Below are positions 17,668 through 26,856 of a stretch of DNA of 64,000 nt, piece by piece. The position numbers and the translations under genes are program-made. The stretch covers positions 1 through 64,000 of the forward strand of contig NZ_JAMQKB010000008.1 in assembly GCF_028416575.1 (NCBI RefSeq). The letters are read 5' to 3'. The notes below the pieces were generated by a model that worked only from the letters and a program-made list of their open reading frames with translations, did no database searches and had not been told where the DNA came from. The DNA is from Terrihalobacillus insolitus. GTDB taxonomy: Bacteria > Bacillota > Bacilli > Bacillales > Amphibacillaceae. Each line of letters starts with the position of its first letter. Within the stretch, counting starts at the first letter, position 1.

Positions 17668-18435
17668 TTATATTTTTAATTGGTGAGACAAATAATGAGA
17701 AATGATATCGTTAAATGCAGTTGCTTTTTTCGTAGGAACTTGATGGGATGTACCAGGAATAAGTCCCATATGATAATTTGAACACCTTTTGTAATAAGAT
17801 TTATAGTTCTTTATCCAAAATTCATTTGAACCATATATGAGCAGTAGCGGCATTGTAAAATAAGGTAATTGTTTTACACAATTATATCGAAATGTTTCAA
17901 CGTAAAATTGATACCAATGCCGTAAACTGCTTTTCATCATATGATGATAGAGCACAAATTTGAATGATTTACTTTTGGCATGACTACCTGAAATGATCTG
18001 CGCTAACAATCGAGGAGATCGCTTTAACATACTCATTCCTATTTGATACTCCGCAGTCAAAATTGTGGTATCTACTTTTGGATATCCACCAGACAAAATC
18101 AAAGCTTTTGTTTTTGATGGATGTGCCAATGCAAAAGCTTGGGCTATACTTCCTCCTGCTGAATAACCAACTAATACGACTTCTTCTATGTTTTCTTTGT
18201 TTAATATAAGTTTTATTTCATCGATGTAGGTCTGAATAATGGATCCTTTTAATTCGCCTACCGAATCGCCATGGCCACTTAAATCTGGTAAGAGAATTCG
18301 ATAGGAGTTAGCGAGCGGCTTTTGATATTCAAATACTTTTCTTCCCATCCCTGGTGGATGTATGAATAAGATTGGAATTCCTCTTCCTATGTCCTCATAA
18401 TAAGTCGTGCCTTTTTCATCCGTAATGTTTTTCAT
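17668..18435 (-). CDS. Alpha/beta hydrolase
   Basis: A 255-residue alpha/beta-hydrolase. The oxyanion region is LFIHPPGMG, the nucleophile elbow GYSAGGS (Ser about residue 98), and a late LIPGTSHQVP provides the probable histidine. An Asp candidate lies in the LLLIYGSNEFW region, where the acid is not obvious. The start ATG at 18435 (MKNITDE) has AAAGGTG close before it; a GTG at 18453 is the alternative. The substrate is unknown. It precedes sqdB on the same strand but the gap of 112 bases has its own AT-rich promoter region. Confidence 0.8.
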   Translation of the reverse strand: MKNITDEKGTTYYEDIGRGIPILFIHPPGMGRKVFEYQKPLANSYRILLPDLSGHGDSVGELKGSIIQTYIDEIKLILNKENIEEVVLVGYSAGGSIAQAFALAHPSKTKALILSGGYPKVDTTILTAEYQIGMSMLKRSPRLLAQIISGSHAKSKSFKFVLYHHMMKSSLRHWYQFYVETFRYNCVKQLPYFTMPLLLIYGSNEFWIKNYKSYYKRCSNYHMGLIPGTSHQVPTKKATAFNDIISHYLSHQLKI

Positions 18436-18503
18436 AGGAACACCTTTACCCACCTTTCATTTTAATTAGGGGATCCATCTGAACAAGGAACCTTCATTCA
18501 AGT

Positions 18504-20054
18504 TCACCTTGTTTCCGAATGATCCACTTTTCCTAATGGGCGTTTTGCTGGGCCTTCCACAATCTCTCCAGTTGGTTTGTATCTAGATCCATGACACGGA
18601 CAGTCCCAGGTACGATCACCTTGATTCCATTCAACTTCACATCCTAAGTGCGTACACGTAGTATCAACCATTGTCACCTCTCCACTTAAATTCCGATACA
18701 CACCAATTCTTTTGCCATTTATACGTATGATTTTCCCTTCACCCTTTTGCACGTCATCAACCGTATTGTTTGTGTATTCAAGTTTTCCATGTACCAAGTG
18801 CTTTGCAACATCTGAATTGATTTTCATAAACTGTTTCACATCAGGATCCGCATGGAATCGAGACGGAGCAAATAAGTCAAGGTAGTGATGTTCATCCTTC
18901 GTAATAAAATCACACAACATTTTTGCTGCGGCAGTACCATTTGTCATGCCCCACTTACGATAGCCTGTTGCAACTAATATATCGGGCTGATCTTTTGTTA
19001 ATGGTCCTACATATGGTACCTTATCTAATGTAGTTAAATCCTGAGCCGACCAACGATAAAGATATTCTTGAAGACCAAACGTTTGATACGCAAATTGCTC
19101 TAACGCTTCATAATGATTGTATGTTGGCTCACCTTGCCCTGTCTTGTGACTTTCACCAACGACAAGCCATAGTTGATCGCCATTGTGTGTGGTAGAACGG
19201 ATGGATCGTGTTGGCTCCTCTGCGTTAATGTACATTCCACCTGGAAATTTTTTGTCTGTCTTTACTCCAATTATATAAGACCGTTCTGGATACATACGTG
19301 CTGAAAAAAATCCTTGACCCTCATGAAATGGAAAATGTGAGGCGGAAACAATATACTTGCAACGAATGCGGTTTCCGTTCCTTGTTAGAATATTATTTTT
19401 GTTGCCATATTCAATATCAACAGCAGTAGTATTTTCGTAAATTTGTGCCTTATCTTTTATCTCGTTTATAAGCACTTTTAAATACTTTAGAGGATGAAAC
19501 TGTGCTTGATTTTTCATAATCAATGTTGATTTGACTGGTATCTCAAATGGAAGTTTGTCTGTGAAACCTCGAGGTATACCTATCCGATCATACGCATTAG
19601 CTTCTTTACTAATTTTGTTAACGTATTTGTCGGAATTTGTATAGATATAGGCATCCTCTTTTGATAAATCACAATCGATATTATGATCCGATACAATATC
19701 CTTTATTAATTGCATCGCTTCTATATTGGCTTGGTAGTACATTCGTGCTTTTTCTAGACCAAAATGTTGAATAAATTCATCATAAATGAGTCCGTGTTGT
19801 GCGGTGATTTTAGCTGTTGTATGGCCGGTTACTCCGTTTGACAGTGTTCCTGCATCTACTAAAACTACATCAATCCCTTGTTTTACTAATAAATAAGCTA
19901 GTGTTATCCCTGTTATCCCTCCACCAACAATTCCTACTTCTGCATCGTGAATATTTTTATCTAAGGTTGGAAATGTTGGTATATCAACAGAATCTCTCCA
20001 ATACGGCTCTGGAATTTTTGGTATGTCATAGTTTTTTTGCTTTGATTGATTCAT
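18504..20054 (-). CDS. yhfW: FAD-dependent oxidoreductase with C-terminal Rieske domain (YhfW-like)
   Basis: A 516-residue two-domain protein. Residues 1-380 form a DAO-type FAD fold with VGIVGGGITGITLAYLL and a conserved GHTTAKITAQHG. The C-terminal 90 residues are a Rieske [2Fe-2S] domain with CTHLGC (Cys, His) and CPCHGS (Cys, His). It corresponds to B. subtilis YhfW; the substrate is not known. Start ATG 20054 (MNQSKQKNYD) has GGAGGG upstream; a longer frame to 20099 lacks one. A ferredoxin gene lies immediately upstream, which suggests an electron-transfer link, although a terminator separates them. Confidence 0.85.
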   Translation of the reverse strand: MNQSKQKNYDIPKIPEPYWRDSVDIPTFPTLDKNIHDAEVGIVGGGITGITLAYLLVKQGIDVVLVDAGTLSNGVTGHTTAKITAQHGLIYDEFIQHFGLEKARMYYQANIEAMQLIKDIVSDHNIDCDLSKEDAYIYTNSDKYVNKISKEANAYDRIGIPRGFTDKLPFEIPVKSTLIMKNQAQFHPLKYLKVLINEIKDKAQIYENTTAVDIEYGNKNNILTRNGNRIRCKYIVSASHFPFHEGQGFFSARMYPERSYIIGVKTDKKFPGGMYINAEEPTRSIRSTTHNGDQLWLVVGESHKTGQGEPTYNHYEALEQFAYQTFGLQEYLYRWSAQDLTTLDKVPYVGPLTKDQPDILVATGYRKWGMTNGTAAAKMLCDFITKDEHHYLDLFAPSRFHADPDVKQFMKINSDVAKHLVHGKLEYTNNTVDDVQKGEGKIIRINGKRIGVYRNLSGEVTMVDTTCTHLGCEVEWNQGDRTWDCPCHGSRYKPTGEIVEGPAKRPLGKVDHSETR

Positions 20055-20127
20055 ATTACCCTCCAGCATGATTAAGTATATGAGAGTATTTTCTGTCAAA
20101 TTTTTTATTTCATGTATTTTTTGAATG

Positions 20128-20162
20128 AAAAAAGCCGCAATGATTGCTCATTACGACTTTTT
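20128..20162 (-). terminator. Terminator after the ferredoxin gene
   Basis: On the minus strand AAAAAGTCGTAATGA pairs with TCATTGCGGCTTTTTT around a 4-base loop, with a T-tail. Confidence 0.75.
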
Positions 20163-20168
20163 CATTCT

Positions 20169-20408
20169 TTATCTATTTGCAAAAAATTCACGATTTAAGG
20201 CAATATATTCATTTTCTTGTTCAGGGATCTCGTCCTCCATAAAAATGGCCTCAACTGGACAGACGGCCTCACATGCGCCACAATCGATACAAATATCTGG
20301 ATCGATATAAAACATATCTTTGCCTTCTTCTATGCAATCTACTGGACAAACCTCTACGCATTCGCCAGCTTTTTCTGTTTTACAAGGTGATGTAATGACA
20401 AAAGCCAA
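20169..20408 (-). CDS. Ferredoxin with two Fe-S cluster motifs
   Basis: This 79-residue acidic ferredoxin has the pattern CxxxxxxxCxxxCP (VITSPCKTEKAGECVEVCPV) followed by CIDCGACEAVCPVEA. The second motif holds a [4Fe-4S] cluster. The wider spacing of the first fits the 7Fe (3Fe-4S plus 4Fe-4S) ferredoxins of Bacillales. It carries low-potential electrons in the cytosol. The start is a TTG behind GGAGGAG at a 7-base spacing. Confidence 0.9.
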   Translation of the reverse strand: MAFVITSPCKTEKAGECVEVCPVDCIEEGKDMFYIDPDICIDCGACEAVCPVEAIFMEDEIPEQENEYIALNREFFANR

Positions 20409-20531
20409 GTAAATTCTCCTCCTTTATCTATTCAAACAAAAGAATGTTAGATTATCAATTTTTTTAACTCTTTGTACATCATAGCGGATATTTTATATTG
20501 GTGCAATGGTTTCGTTTTTATAATAGTGCGT

Positions 20532-20604
20532 GTTCAAAAAGTCGCCGAATTAGAAGCAAGCCAACGAAGAGATGCGCAGCTTATCATTTGGTGACTTTTT
20601 GAAC
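20532..20604. repeat. Dispersed GTTCAAAAAGTC repeat, copy 1 (compact)
   Basis: The 15-bp ends GTTCAAAAAGTCGCC and GGTGACTTTTTGAAC are inverted. The core contains GAATTAGAAGCAAG and GCGCAGCTTATCATTT. The same ends and cores recur at 27792, 42497 and 63119. Confidence 0.75.
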
Positions 20605-20801
20605 AACCTCTAATAGAACCATTTTCTTATATACTTTTGTTTTAAAATATTATCCAACACAAAAACTTGGCCAATTACTCTTGATTGCCAAGTTGTGTTA
20701 TCTATAAAATAACTCGTCTTTCCACCCAGTCCTAACAGCGGTAGCCTTAGTGCAAATAATTTTATAATTTCTATTAGTATAAAAAAGACATTCACACGCC
20801 A

Positions 20802-21368
20802 TTATCCATACAGCTCTTGATCTTTCCAAATCCGTTCTACTACGTATTCACCACCCGTTTTTTGAACCATAAAAATATCAGGGTTGGTGAACCCCTTCCA
20901 ATGACTAAAACCAATATCTGCTTGGAATTCTTTTAATAATAAAGCAAGTAAATTCCCGTGCGTTACGAATATAGCTGTTTGTTCCTCATTACTGGATTCT
21001 ATTTCTTGTAACAATTGCTTTATCCTGCTTATCGCATCATTAGAAGATTCTCCGCCAGGTAATTTAAAGTTCATATCAGAAAAAGATTGCTCTAAAACAT
21101 CAAGCCAATCGTCAATTGGTTCCTCACTTAAAATTCTTTCCTGGAGACGATCATCTACCTCAACTGTTATATTTCTATTTTCTGCATAAGGCTTAATACT
21201 TTCTATTGCTCGCAAGTACGGACTTGAGACGATTCGATCAATCTGAATTCCATAACGATCAAAAAAATTGGCTAGAGCTTGTGCTTGTTGTACACCTTTT
21301 TTAGTAAGAGGTGAATCTTTGTGCTGACCTTCTGCATTGCAATGCCGAATTAAAAATAACTTTTTCAT
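20802..21368 (-). CDS. Histidine phosphatase family protein
   Basis: A 188-residue phosphoglycerate-mutase-like phosphatase. KLFLIRHCNAEG carries the RH catalytic motif (His8), SSPYLRAIESIKPYA the second arginine, and AIFVTHGNLLALLL the late histidine. The reaction is phosphate ester hydrolysis through a phosphohistidine; the substrate is unknown. A 61-residue open frame directly after its stop has no ribosome binding site and is not called. Confidence 0.85.
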   Translation of the reverse strand: MKKLFLIRHCNAEGQHKDSPLTKKGVQQAQALANFFDRYGIQIDRIVSSPYLRAIESIKPYAENRNITVEVDDRLQERILSEEPIDDWLDVLEQSFSDMNFKLPGGESSNDAISRIKQLLQEIESSNEEQTAIFVTHGNLLALLLKEFQADIGFSHWKGFTNPDIFMVQKTGGEYVVERIWKDQELYG

Positions 21369-21465
21369 CTAAGCACCATCTCCTCGAACAAGCTTATCTA
21401 TATTATCACGGAAAATTGTAAAAATTACAAGAACTATTGTAATCTTTCCATGGTTTTAAGGTTTA

Positions 21466-21530
21466 ATTTCCAATCAGGTGGAGTCGAGACTCCATTCCCG
21501 ATGTTACAGCTTGCCGAAACGAGTCCACTT
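21466..21530. repeat. Dispersed GTGGAGTCGAGACTCC repeat, copy 1
   Basis: The sequence runs TTTCCAATCAGGTGGAGTCG, then AGACTCCATTCCCGATG, then ACAGCTTGCCGAAACGAGT. GGAGTCGAGACTCC is a near-palindrome. A longer copy is at 34591-34690 and fragments at 25507 and 27090. Confidence 0.65.
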
Positions 21531-21643
21531 CTAAACGCATCGATTAAGCAAGCGTTTCCACAACATTTCCATTGTCTCCAACTTTAAATTATTTATGCAC
21601 ATGAAAAAACCGACCTCCAAATGATCGGTTTTTATGCTCTGTA

Positions 21644-21847
21644 TTATACCTCTTTAAAATAATCTTTCCTGAAGCCGCCAATACGATTCGTATTATCAAT
21701 AATGAAGTAAAACTCATCCGTTTCGTTTTTTACATCATACAGCTTTCCTGGTGTTAAAACATTATTTACGACAAACTTTTTTGCATCTGCGTGTATACAT
21801 TTAATTTGCTTTAATGTTTGATTCGTTTCCCATCCTTTATGAATCAT
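21644..21847 (-). CDS. DUF6501-family small protein
   Basis: A 67-residue soluble protein. The pattern IHKGWETNQTLKQIKCIHAD, KKFVVNNVLTPGKLYDVKNET and GGFRKDYF matches a small conserved Bacillaceae family (DUF6501) of unknown function. It lies on the same strand just downstream of mhqD (28 bases), so the two may be cotranscribed. Confidence 0.7.
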   Translation of the reverse strand: MIHKGWETNQTLKQIKCIHADAKKFVVNNVLTPGKLYDVKNETDEFYFIIDNTNRIGGFRKDYFKEV

Positions 21848-21875
21848 AATCGACGGTGCCTCCTCTAATAGATCG

Positions 21876-22490
21876 TTATTTTATATTGATATGTTGATTA
21901 TACCATTCCTTTGCCTTTAAAACCTCTTCCCTTGTCAATTGGTGGCCGTTATTTTCCCAGTGTGTGGTAACATCTGCTCCAGCATTCGTTAACAATTCCA
22001 CTAATGCTTCTGTTTCCTCTGGCTGAATAAGTGGGTCATTTGTTCCAGCACCGATGAATACGTGATGGGAATTAAGGTCAGGTAGTTTCTTGTTCCTAAT
22101 TGGTACCATTGGGTGAAATAAAATTGCATGTTCAAGTGACGAAGCATAATGAAAGAGTAAGCTTCCAGCAATGTTGGCTCCGTTTGAAAAACCGATTCCA
22201 ATAACATGCTGTCGATCAAATCCAAAATTATCGGCCGCCTCATCTAGAAAATGATGTAGTTCTTCTGTACGCTCAATCAAATCTTGCTCATCAAAAACGC
22301 CTTCTCGTAGTCGCTTAAAGAATCGAGGCATTCCATTTTCCATGACGTTTCCTCTTACTCCAAGAACCGAAGCATTCGGATCAATCATTTGCGCTACGGG
22401 GAGTAAATCTCGCTCCGTCCCCCCTGTTCCATGTAAAATGACTAAAGTTGGTGCATTAGAATCGGATCCTTTTTGAAAAAAGTGGTGCAC
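21876..22490 (-). CDS. mhqD: MhqD-type carboxylesterase/hydrolase
   Basis: A 204-residue alpha/beta-hydrolase close to B. subtilis MhqD. It shows the oxyanion motif LVILHGTGGTERDLLPVA, VRGNVMENGMPRFFKRL, the nucleophile elbow GFSNGANIA (Ser), GAGTNDPLI (Asp) and ENNGHQLT (His). In B. subtilis the mhq genes respond to methylhydroquinone and other quinones. No MhqR regulator is seen here. Confidence 0.85.
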   Translation of the reverse strand: MHHFFQKGSDSNAPTLVILHGTGGTERDLLPVAQMIDPNASVLGVRGNVMENGMPRFFKRLREGVFDEQDLIERTEELHHFLDEAADNFGFDRQHVIGIGFSNGANIAGSLLFHYASSLEHAILFHPMVPIRNKKLPDLNSHHVFIGAGTNDPLIQPEETEALVELLTNAGADVTTHWENNGHQLTREEVLKAKEWYNQHINIK

Positions 22491-22655
22491 GGTGCTTCCT
22501 CCTAATTTTTAGTTTACATAATATTATTATTGGAAACAAGTCTATTTATCTCGAATTAAAGATAATTATACCTTAACAAAAGAAAGAATGCAAAACGAAC
22601 GTCAATGTACATGATGCTACCCTTTTACTACCGATCGTAAAAGGGCGAAAAAAGA

Positions 22656-23615
22656 CTAGTGAAACAAATAGGTTAAATAGTCATATCCCTCTTCGCGCAT
22701 CTTATCTTTTGGAATAAAACGCATAGCAGCTGAATTCATACAATATCTTAGACCACCTTTATCTTTAGGGCCGTCTTCAAATACGTGACCTAAGTGTGAA
22801 TTTGCCTCATTACTCCGAACCTCTGATCGGATCATCCCGTGAGATGTGTCTGTTTTTTCTTTTATTTGGTAGTGATCAATTGGTTTTGTGAAGCTTGGCC
22901 AACCACAGCCAGCATCATATTTATCCTTTGACGAGAACAATGGTTCACCTGAAACAATGTCTACATAGATACCCTCTTCTTCATGGTTCCAATATTCGTT
23001 TTGAAATGGTCTTTCGGTTCCATTTTCCTGTGTGACATGATATTGAATCGGGGTCAGTTTTGACTTTAACTCTTGTTGATCAATGGAAGGCTTCCAATGC
23101 TTTTCAATAAAATCAAGCCTGCCTGACCCCTTTTTATAAAGATTATAATGAAAGGATTGCTTTTTATAATAATCTTGATGCTTCTCTTCTGCGGGATAAA
23201 AGGTACTTGCTGGTAGAATTTTTGTCACAAGTGGCTTGTTAAATTTTCCACTGTTTTTGAGCTTTTCCTTTGATGCTTCCGCTGCAACTTTTTGTTTTTC
23301 ATTATGATAGAAAATGGCAGTTTGATAGGAATCACCTCGGTCATGAAACTGCCCACCAGGATCTGTTGGGTCAATTTGTTGCCAAAACACATCAAGTAGC
23401 CGATCATAAGAAAAAATGGTAGGGTCAAATGTTATTTGAACCGCCTCAACATGTCCTGTTGTGTTTGTACAAACTTCTTCATAAGTCGGATTTTTCGTGG
23501 TTCCACCAGTGTAACCCGATAGAACCTGTTTTATTCCGGGTCTGGCATCAAATGGTTCAACCATACACCAAAAACAACCACCTGCAAACGTTGCTTTTTC
23601 AAGATCATTAGCCAA
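22656..23615 (-). CDS. msrAB: Methionine sulfoxide reductase, MsrA-MsrB fusion
   Basis: A 319-residue bifunctional repair enzyme. The N-terminal MsrA domain (to about residue 160) has [14 protein letters not shown] with the catalytic Cys and reduces the S-epimer. The C-terminal MsrB domain (about 175-315) has [11 protein letters not shown] and [11 protein letters not shown] with the catalytic Cys, and reduces the R-epimer. The zinc-binding CxxC pairs of many MsrB proteins are absent (VSGEPLF), as usual for this fused class. B. subtilis encodes the two as separate neighbouring genes. Confidence 0.95.
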   Translation of the reverse strand: MANDLEKATFAGGCFWCMVEPFDARPGIKQVLSGYTGGTTKNPTYEEVCTNTTGHVEAVQITFDPTIFSYDRLLDVFWQQIDPTDPGGQFHDRGDSYQTAIFYHNEKQKVAAEASKEKLKNSGKFNKPLVTKILPASTFYPAEEKHQDYYKKQSFHYNLYKKGSGRLDFIEKHWKPSIDQQELKSKLTPIQYHVTQENGTERPFQNEYWNHEEEGIYVDIVSGEPLFSSKDKYDAGCGWPSFTKPIDHYQIKEKTDTSHGMIRSEVRSNEANSHLGHVFEDGPKDKGGLRYCMNSAAMRFIPKDKMREEGYDYLTYLFH

Positions 23616-23701
23616 AGCTTATTCCTCCTAAAGAAATACTTGATTCTTACATGCTATTGTTCCTTTTATACACAAAAAAATCAAGTAGTCTGCATACTTC
23701 T

Positions 23702-24388
23702 TTAGATAAACAGCTTTGGCGTTGAGATCCCTTGTTTCTCATTTTTTTTCGATTTTTGCGTTGTTTTTTTATTTTTTCGTTTTTTGACTTTTTGACTTTG
23801 CTTTGCTTCCTTTCGTTTCAATTCTTGTTTTCTTTTTTTCTTAGTCAATTTCTCTTCCTCCTTATCATCAATAATATCAATGGATTCCACATCATCTTTC
23901 GCTCCAATAGATTCATCCTCATCTTCCACCCCATCTTCACTTTCTTCTCCTAGCTCTTCCTCATCATCTGATTCTTTTAATGCTTTTAACATCTCAAGCA
24001 TTGCCGGTATATTTTTTACCATTGGCCCATATTCCTGCACAATTGGTGCGGCAGACTGTGCCATTTTTAAAGCGCCTTGTGCATTTCCAAGCCACTTTGA
24101 TATACCTGCACCACTTGCACCACCTGCAGAACCTACTCCTGGTGGCCCAGGCATTCCTGCACCTCCCGGAAAAGTAGTTGGAAATGGTGGTCTAGGTGGA
24201 TACCCTGCTGTAGGTGAACCAGTTGTTTTGGAACCTTTTAAAAATTTTTGTATAAAGCCCTTTATTCCACCTTGTTTAGCTGGTGGTCTTTGAAAGGGAT
24301 GACCTTGCTGAAATGGGACAGGTGGCCTCATTGTATTCCTAGGAATCTGATGAAAAGTTGGGGGTCGCTGTTGCCTTGGTGATAACAT
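23702..24388 (-). CDS. yqfQ: YqfQ/VrrA-family protein
   Basis: A 228-residue low-complexity protein. The N-terminus is Pro/Gly-rich with a FIQKFLKG segment. A conserved core (residues about 98-140, WLGNAQGALKMAQSAAPIVQ then EYGPMVKNIPAMLEMLKALK) identifies the YqfQ/VrrA family. An acidic stretch and then a very Lys-rich tail follow. The family is linked to spores in Bacillus; the exact role is unknown. The charged tail may bind nucleic acid or polyanionic surface, which is only a guess. Confidence 0.75.
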   Translation of the reverse strand: MLSPRQQRPPTFHQIPRNTMRPPVPFQQGHPFQRPPAKQGGIKGFIQKFLKGSKTTGSPTAGYPPRPPFPTTFPGGAGMPGPPGVGSAGGASGAGISKWLGNAQGALKMAQSAAPIVQEYGPMVKNIPAMLEMLKALKESDDEEELGEESEDGVEDEDESIGAKDDVESIDIIDDKEEEKLTKKKRKQELKRKEAKQSQKVKKRKNKKTTQKSKKNEKQGISTPKLFI

Positions 24389-24536
24389 ACGTATCCCTCT
24401 TTCGTTGATTGTATCGTTTTGTTTATTGTACGCATTAGGTCATCGAACAGTGTAGGCGAATGAAGGACTATTCTTTAGATTTAACGAAGGTGGAATTATA
24501 AGAGGATTTGGATTTGGATTTGCATTGTTGGTTTCT

Positions 24537-24578
24537 AAAAAAAAGAATGTTAGCAGCTACGGAAGCTGAAACATTCTT
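24537..24578 (-). terminator. Terminator of the DUF2584 gene
   Basis: On the minus strand AAGAATGTT...AACATTCTT closes a stem with inner AGCTT/AAGCT-like pairing and is followed by T8. Confidence 0.75.
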
Positions 24579-24665
24579 GGAAATGGGTAATTACTTATGA
24601 GACTATTTCCCGGGCAAGCGCAAAATTCTACGTAAGTTGCAGAGGGGATGGCGGGATATGTGTCG

Positions 24666-24914
24666 TTAATTGACGCTGTGCAATGAAACGAGTCGATATT
24701 TACAAATCGTTTGATTATTTTTTAAGGTTAATTCCAATATTTCCCCTCGTCCAATTTGATCGGAGTTATTATATCGTTTTATATCAATTGTCTGATGGAT
24801 CGGAAAGATTCGGTAACCTTCAAGTGTAATTTGAAACATATTTTCTTGGTCTGTTAAACGTTTTTCTTTTCCTTTTGTCACTAGTACCCATTCAATCAAA
24901 AATGGCATAGTCAT
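24666..24914 (-). CDS. DUF2584-family protein
   Basis: An 82-residue protein with the pattern MPFLIEWVLVTKGKEKRL, EGYRIFPIHQTIDIKR and CKYRLVSLHSVN, which I recognise as DUF2584, a small conserved Bacillaceae family of unknown function. The start ATG 24914 follows GAGGGGTG at a 5-base spacing. Five further in-frame codons (MRGVH) read upstream but overlap that site. Confidence 0.7.
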   Translation of the reverse strand: MTMPFLIEWVLVTKGKEKRLTDQENMFQITLEGYRIFPIHQTIDIKRYNNSDQIGRGEILELTLKNNQTICKYRLVSLHSVN

Positions 24915-25010
24915 ATGAACACCCCTCAAAAAGGAAACTTCTTCTATTTAATCGTACGGGAAAAGAGATCGATTTACAACTATTTTCGCATCAACAATTT
25001 CAATTATTGT

Positions 25011-25361
25011 TTACTCAGGGGAAAGAAGAGAAAAGTCTTGATAACGAAAAGGGAAATCTAACTGATACTTGTTTAATATGTTCGTGTTTTTGTTAAACAA
25101 TTCCTCGTATGCGGATGTTTCTCGTTTTCCCTCGATTTTGTTTTCTAAAATGGTTTTAATCATTTGAATCGCTGCGGTTGCTTCCATTATTTCTTGAAGA
25201 TTTAATTCTTGCAAATGAGAATCATCCAGTATGTTAAATTGTTGCAAGCTAGCTATGTATGATAGCGGAAAAAACATTGGAAATACGCTATGAAATAAAT
25301 AGTCAACCTGTTCTTTTATATATACATGCTGCTCTGGTGTTGAAGCTATTACAACCTTCAT
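25011..25361 (-). CDS. DUF5365 (YhcU-like) protein
   Basis: A 116-residue, mostly helical soluble protein that opens KVVIASTPEQHVYIKEQVDY. This matches the YhcU/DUF5365 family of Bacillus, with no assigned function. It is followed by a gap holding a fragment of the second dispersed repeat and then the yozE-tatC gene cluster. Confidence 0.65.
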   Translation of the reverse strand: MKVVIASTPEQHVYIKEQVDYLFHSVFPMFFPLSYIASLQQFNILDDSHLQELNLQEIMEATAAIQMIKTILENKIEGKRETSAYEELFNKNTNILNKYQLDFPFRYQDFSLLSPE

Positions 25362-25506
25362 GAAAATCCTCCTTGTCTTCGAAAAAACGATCCCTAGTGA
25401 TCAGCTGTAACCAAAGAGATTGTCTGTTCATCTAGTAATACTATAACATGCATGATAGACAAGGATTAAGGAACAATTATTGGCAAACAAGGAAGCGAAC
25501 GCATAT

Positions 25507-25530
25507 CAGCTTGCAGAAACGAATTTGCTT
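25507..25530. repeat. Fragment of the second dispersed repeat
   Basis: CAGCTTGCAGAAACGAATTT resembles the CAGCTTGCTGAAACGAGTTC end of the copy at 34591-34690. Confidence 0.45.
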
Positions 25531-25572
25531 TACTTAGGACTTTCCTTCCTATCATTTTCATTAAGAAATTTA

Positions 25573-25794
25573 CTATTTCAATTCATTAGCTAAGTATTCA
25601 TCCCAAATATGATCAAACACTCGTAATGCATTTGTAAATGGTATATTCCATTCCAAATAAGAGCTGATTTCGTCGTAATTAGTGGATTGCTTTGGGAAAT
25701 TAGAATCATGAAACATCCATTCAGCTAATTGACTCTCTTCCTCATGCAGCTTAGAACCCCTAAACCTCATCATGTAGTGGTAAAATGATCGCAT
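25573..25794 (-). CDS. yozE: YozE-family protein
   Basis: A 73-residue protein with RSFYHYMMRFR at the N-terminus, FPKQSTNYDEISSYLEWN in the middle and FDHIWDEYL at the end. This is the YozE SAM-like fold of Bacillus. Its function is not established. It lies 3 bases after the tatC stop on the same strand and may be cotranscribed with it. Confidence 0.8.
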   Translation of the reverse strand: MRSFYHYMMRFRGSKLHEEESQLAEWMFHDSNFPKQSTNYDEISSYLEWNIPFTNALRVFDHIWDEYLANELK

Positions 25795-25797
25795 TGT

Positions 25798-26559
25798 CTA
25801 CACCTCATTTGTTTTTTCTATCTCATCGTTCTTATGTCGTTTTTTTCGGTATACCATTGCAGATAAGACAACACTGATTTCATACAGTAAAATAAAGGGA
25901 ACTGCAACAACAAGCTGTAAGATGAAATCTGGTGGAGAAATCATTGTTCCGATGATAACAAGAATGAAATATGCATATTTTCGAGTTTTACGCAAGAAAG
26001 CAGGCGTCACAACCCCTAAACTAGTTAGAAACATGGTGATAACAGGAATTTCAAACATCACTGCAACTGGGATAATCACACGGAATAAAAATCGAAAATA
26101 CTTATCAGCCGTAAATATCATATTAACCATTCCATCATTTAAAGAAACTAAAAAAGGGATAATCATATTGACAAACACGTAATATCCAAATGTCAATCCT
26201 CCCAAAAATAGGATAAAAACGGCCGGAATATAAGCTAAAGATACTTTCTTTTCCTTTGCTGTCAACCCTGGCTTTATAAACAACCAAATTTGTATACACA
26301 AAAACGGAATCGTTCCAATAAGGCCGACTATACTTGCCATGGTAAAAAGAATCCAAATAATCTCAACAGGACTGATTGCACTTAATTTAAACGGAATGTC
26401 TTTCTCAAGAAAGGAGTATATATCTCTTGAATAAACAAATCCAAATATAAAAAAAACAACGAATACAATTAATGACCATATGATTCGCCATCTTAGTTCG
26501 GATAAATGTTCCGTAACGTTCATATCTTTATCTTGTGCTTTCCCATTTTTATCGAACAC
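25798..26559 (-). CDS. tatC: Twin-arginine translocase subunit TatC
   Basis: A 253-residue membrane protein with six hydrophobic spans. The conserved N-terminal signature MNVTEHLSELRWRIIWSLIV (HLxELRxR) and the later FIKPGLTAKEKK (F-x-x-P-G-L-x-x-x-E) identify TatC, the receptor for twin-arginine signal peptides. It works with the two TatA proteins encoded just upstream to export folded proteins. Confidence 0.95.
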   Translation of the reverse strand: MFDKNGKAQDKDMNVTEHLSELRWRIIWSLIVFVVFFIFGFVYSRDIYSFLEKDIPFKLSAISPVEIIWILFTMASIVGLIGTIPFLCIQIWLFIKPGLTAKEKKVSLAYIPAVFILFLGGLTFGYYVFVNMIIPFLVSLNDGMVNMIFTADKYFRFLFRVIIPVAVMFEIPVITMFLTSLGVVTPAFLRKTRKYAYFILVIIGTMISPPDFILQLVVAVPFILLYEISVVLSAMVYRKKRHKNDEIEKTNEV

Positions 26560-26589
26560 TTACACGTACCTCCTTGTTACAAAAGAGCT

Positions 26590-26631
26590 AGAAGAAAAGA
26601 GGGTGTAAAGGAACACCACCTTTACACCTCT
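26590..26631 (-). terminator. Possible attenuator between tatA and tatC
   Basis: On the minus strand AGGTGTAAAGG and CCTTTACACCCT form an 11-bp stem followed by the T-rich TCTTTTCTTC. It lies inside the tat cluster and may lower tatC relative to tatA expression. Confidence 0.5.
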
Positions 26632-26641
26632 TAACATATTC

Positions 26642-26833
26642 CTATGACTGATTGTTTTTTTTCTCTATGTTTTTCGGCTCATCGTCAGACATAATATCTC
26701 TTGTTGCCTTTTTAAATTCCTTAAGTGAGCTTCCGACAGCTCTCCCGATGTCAGGAAGCTTTGAAGGACCAAACACCACTAAAGCAATGACTAAGATGAG
26801 GATTAATCCTGGTGCACCAATGTTACTGAGCAT
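26642..26833 (-). CDS. tatA: Twin-arginine translocase TatA, second copy
   Basis: A 63-residue protein with an N-terminal span ([20 protein letters not shown]), the [14 protein letters not shown] hinge, an amphipathic helix ([12 protein letters not shown]) and a polar tail. TatA oligomers form the translocation path. It is a close paralogue of the gene immediately upstream (identical [14 protein letters not shown]), evidently a tandem duplication. Confidence 0.93.
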   Translation of the reverse strand: MLSNIGAPGLILILVIALVVFGPSKLPDIGRAVGSSLKEFKKATRDIMSDDEPKNIEKKNNQS

Positions 26834-26856
26834 ACTTGATCACTCCGTTTCGTTTA

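Noticed and set aside
20610..20795. A 61-residue minus-strand frame after the histidine phosphatase gene
   Set aside because: No ribosome binding site, no recognised family, biased composition; most likely chance or decay.
23880..24293. A 137-residue Ser/Pro-rich plus-strand frame
   Set aside because: It is the reverse side of the low-complexity yqfQ-like gene.
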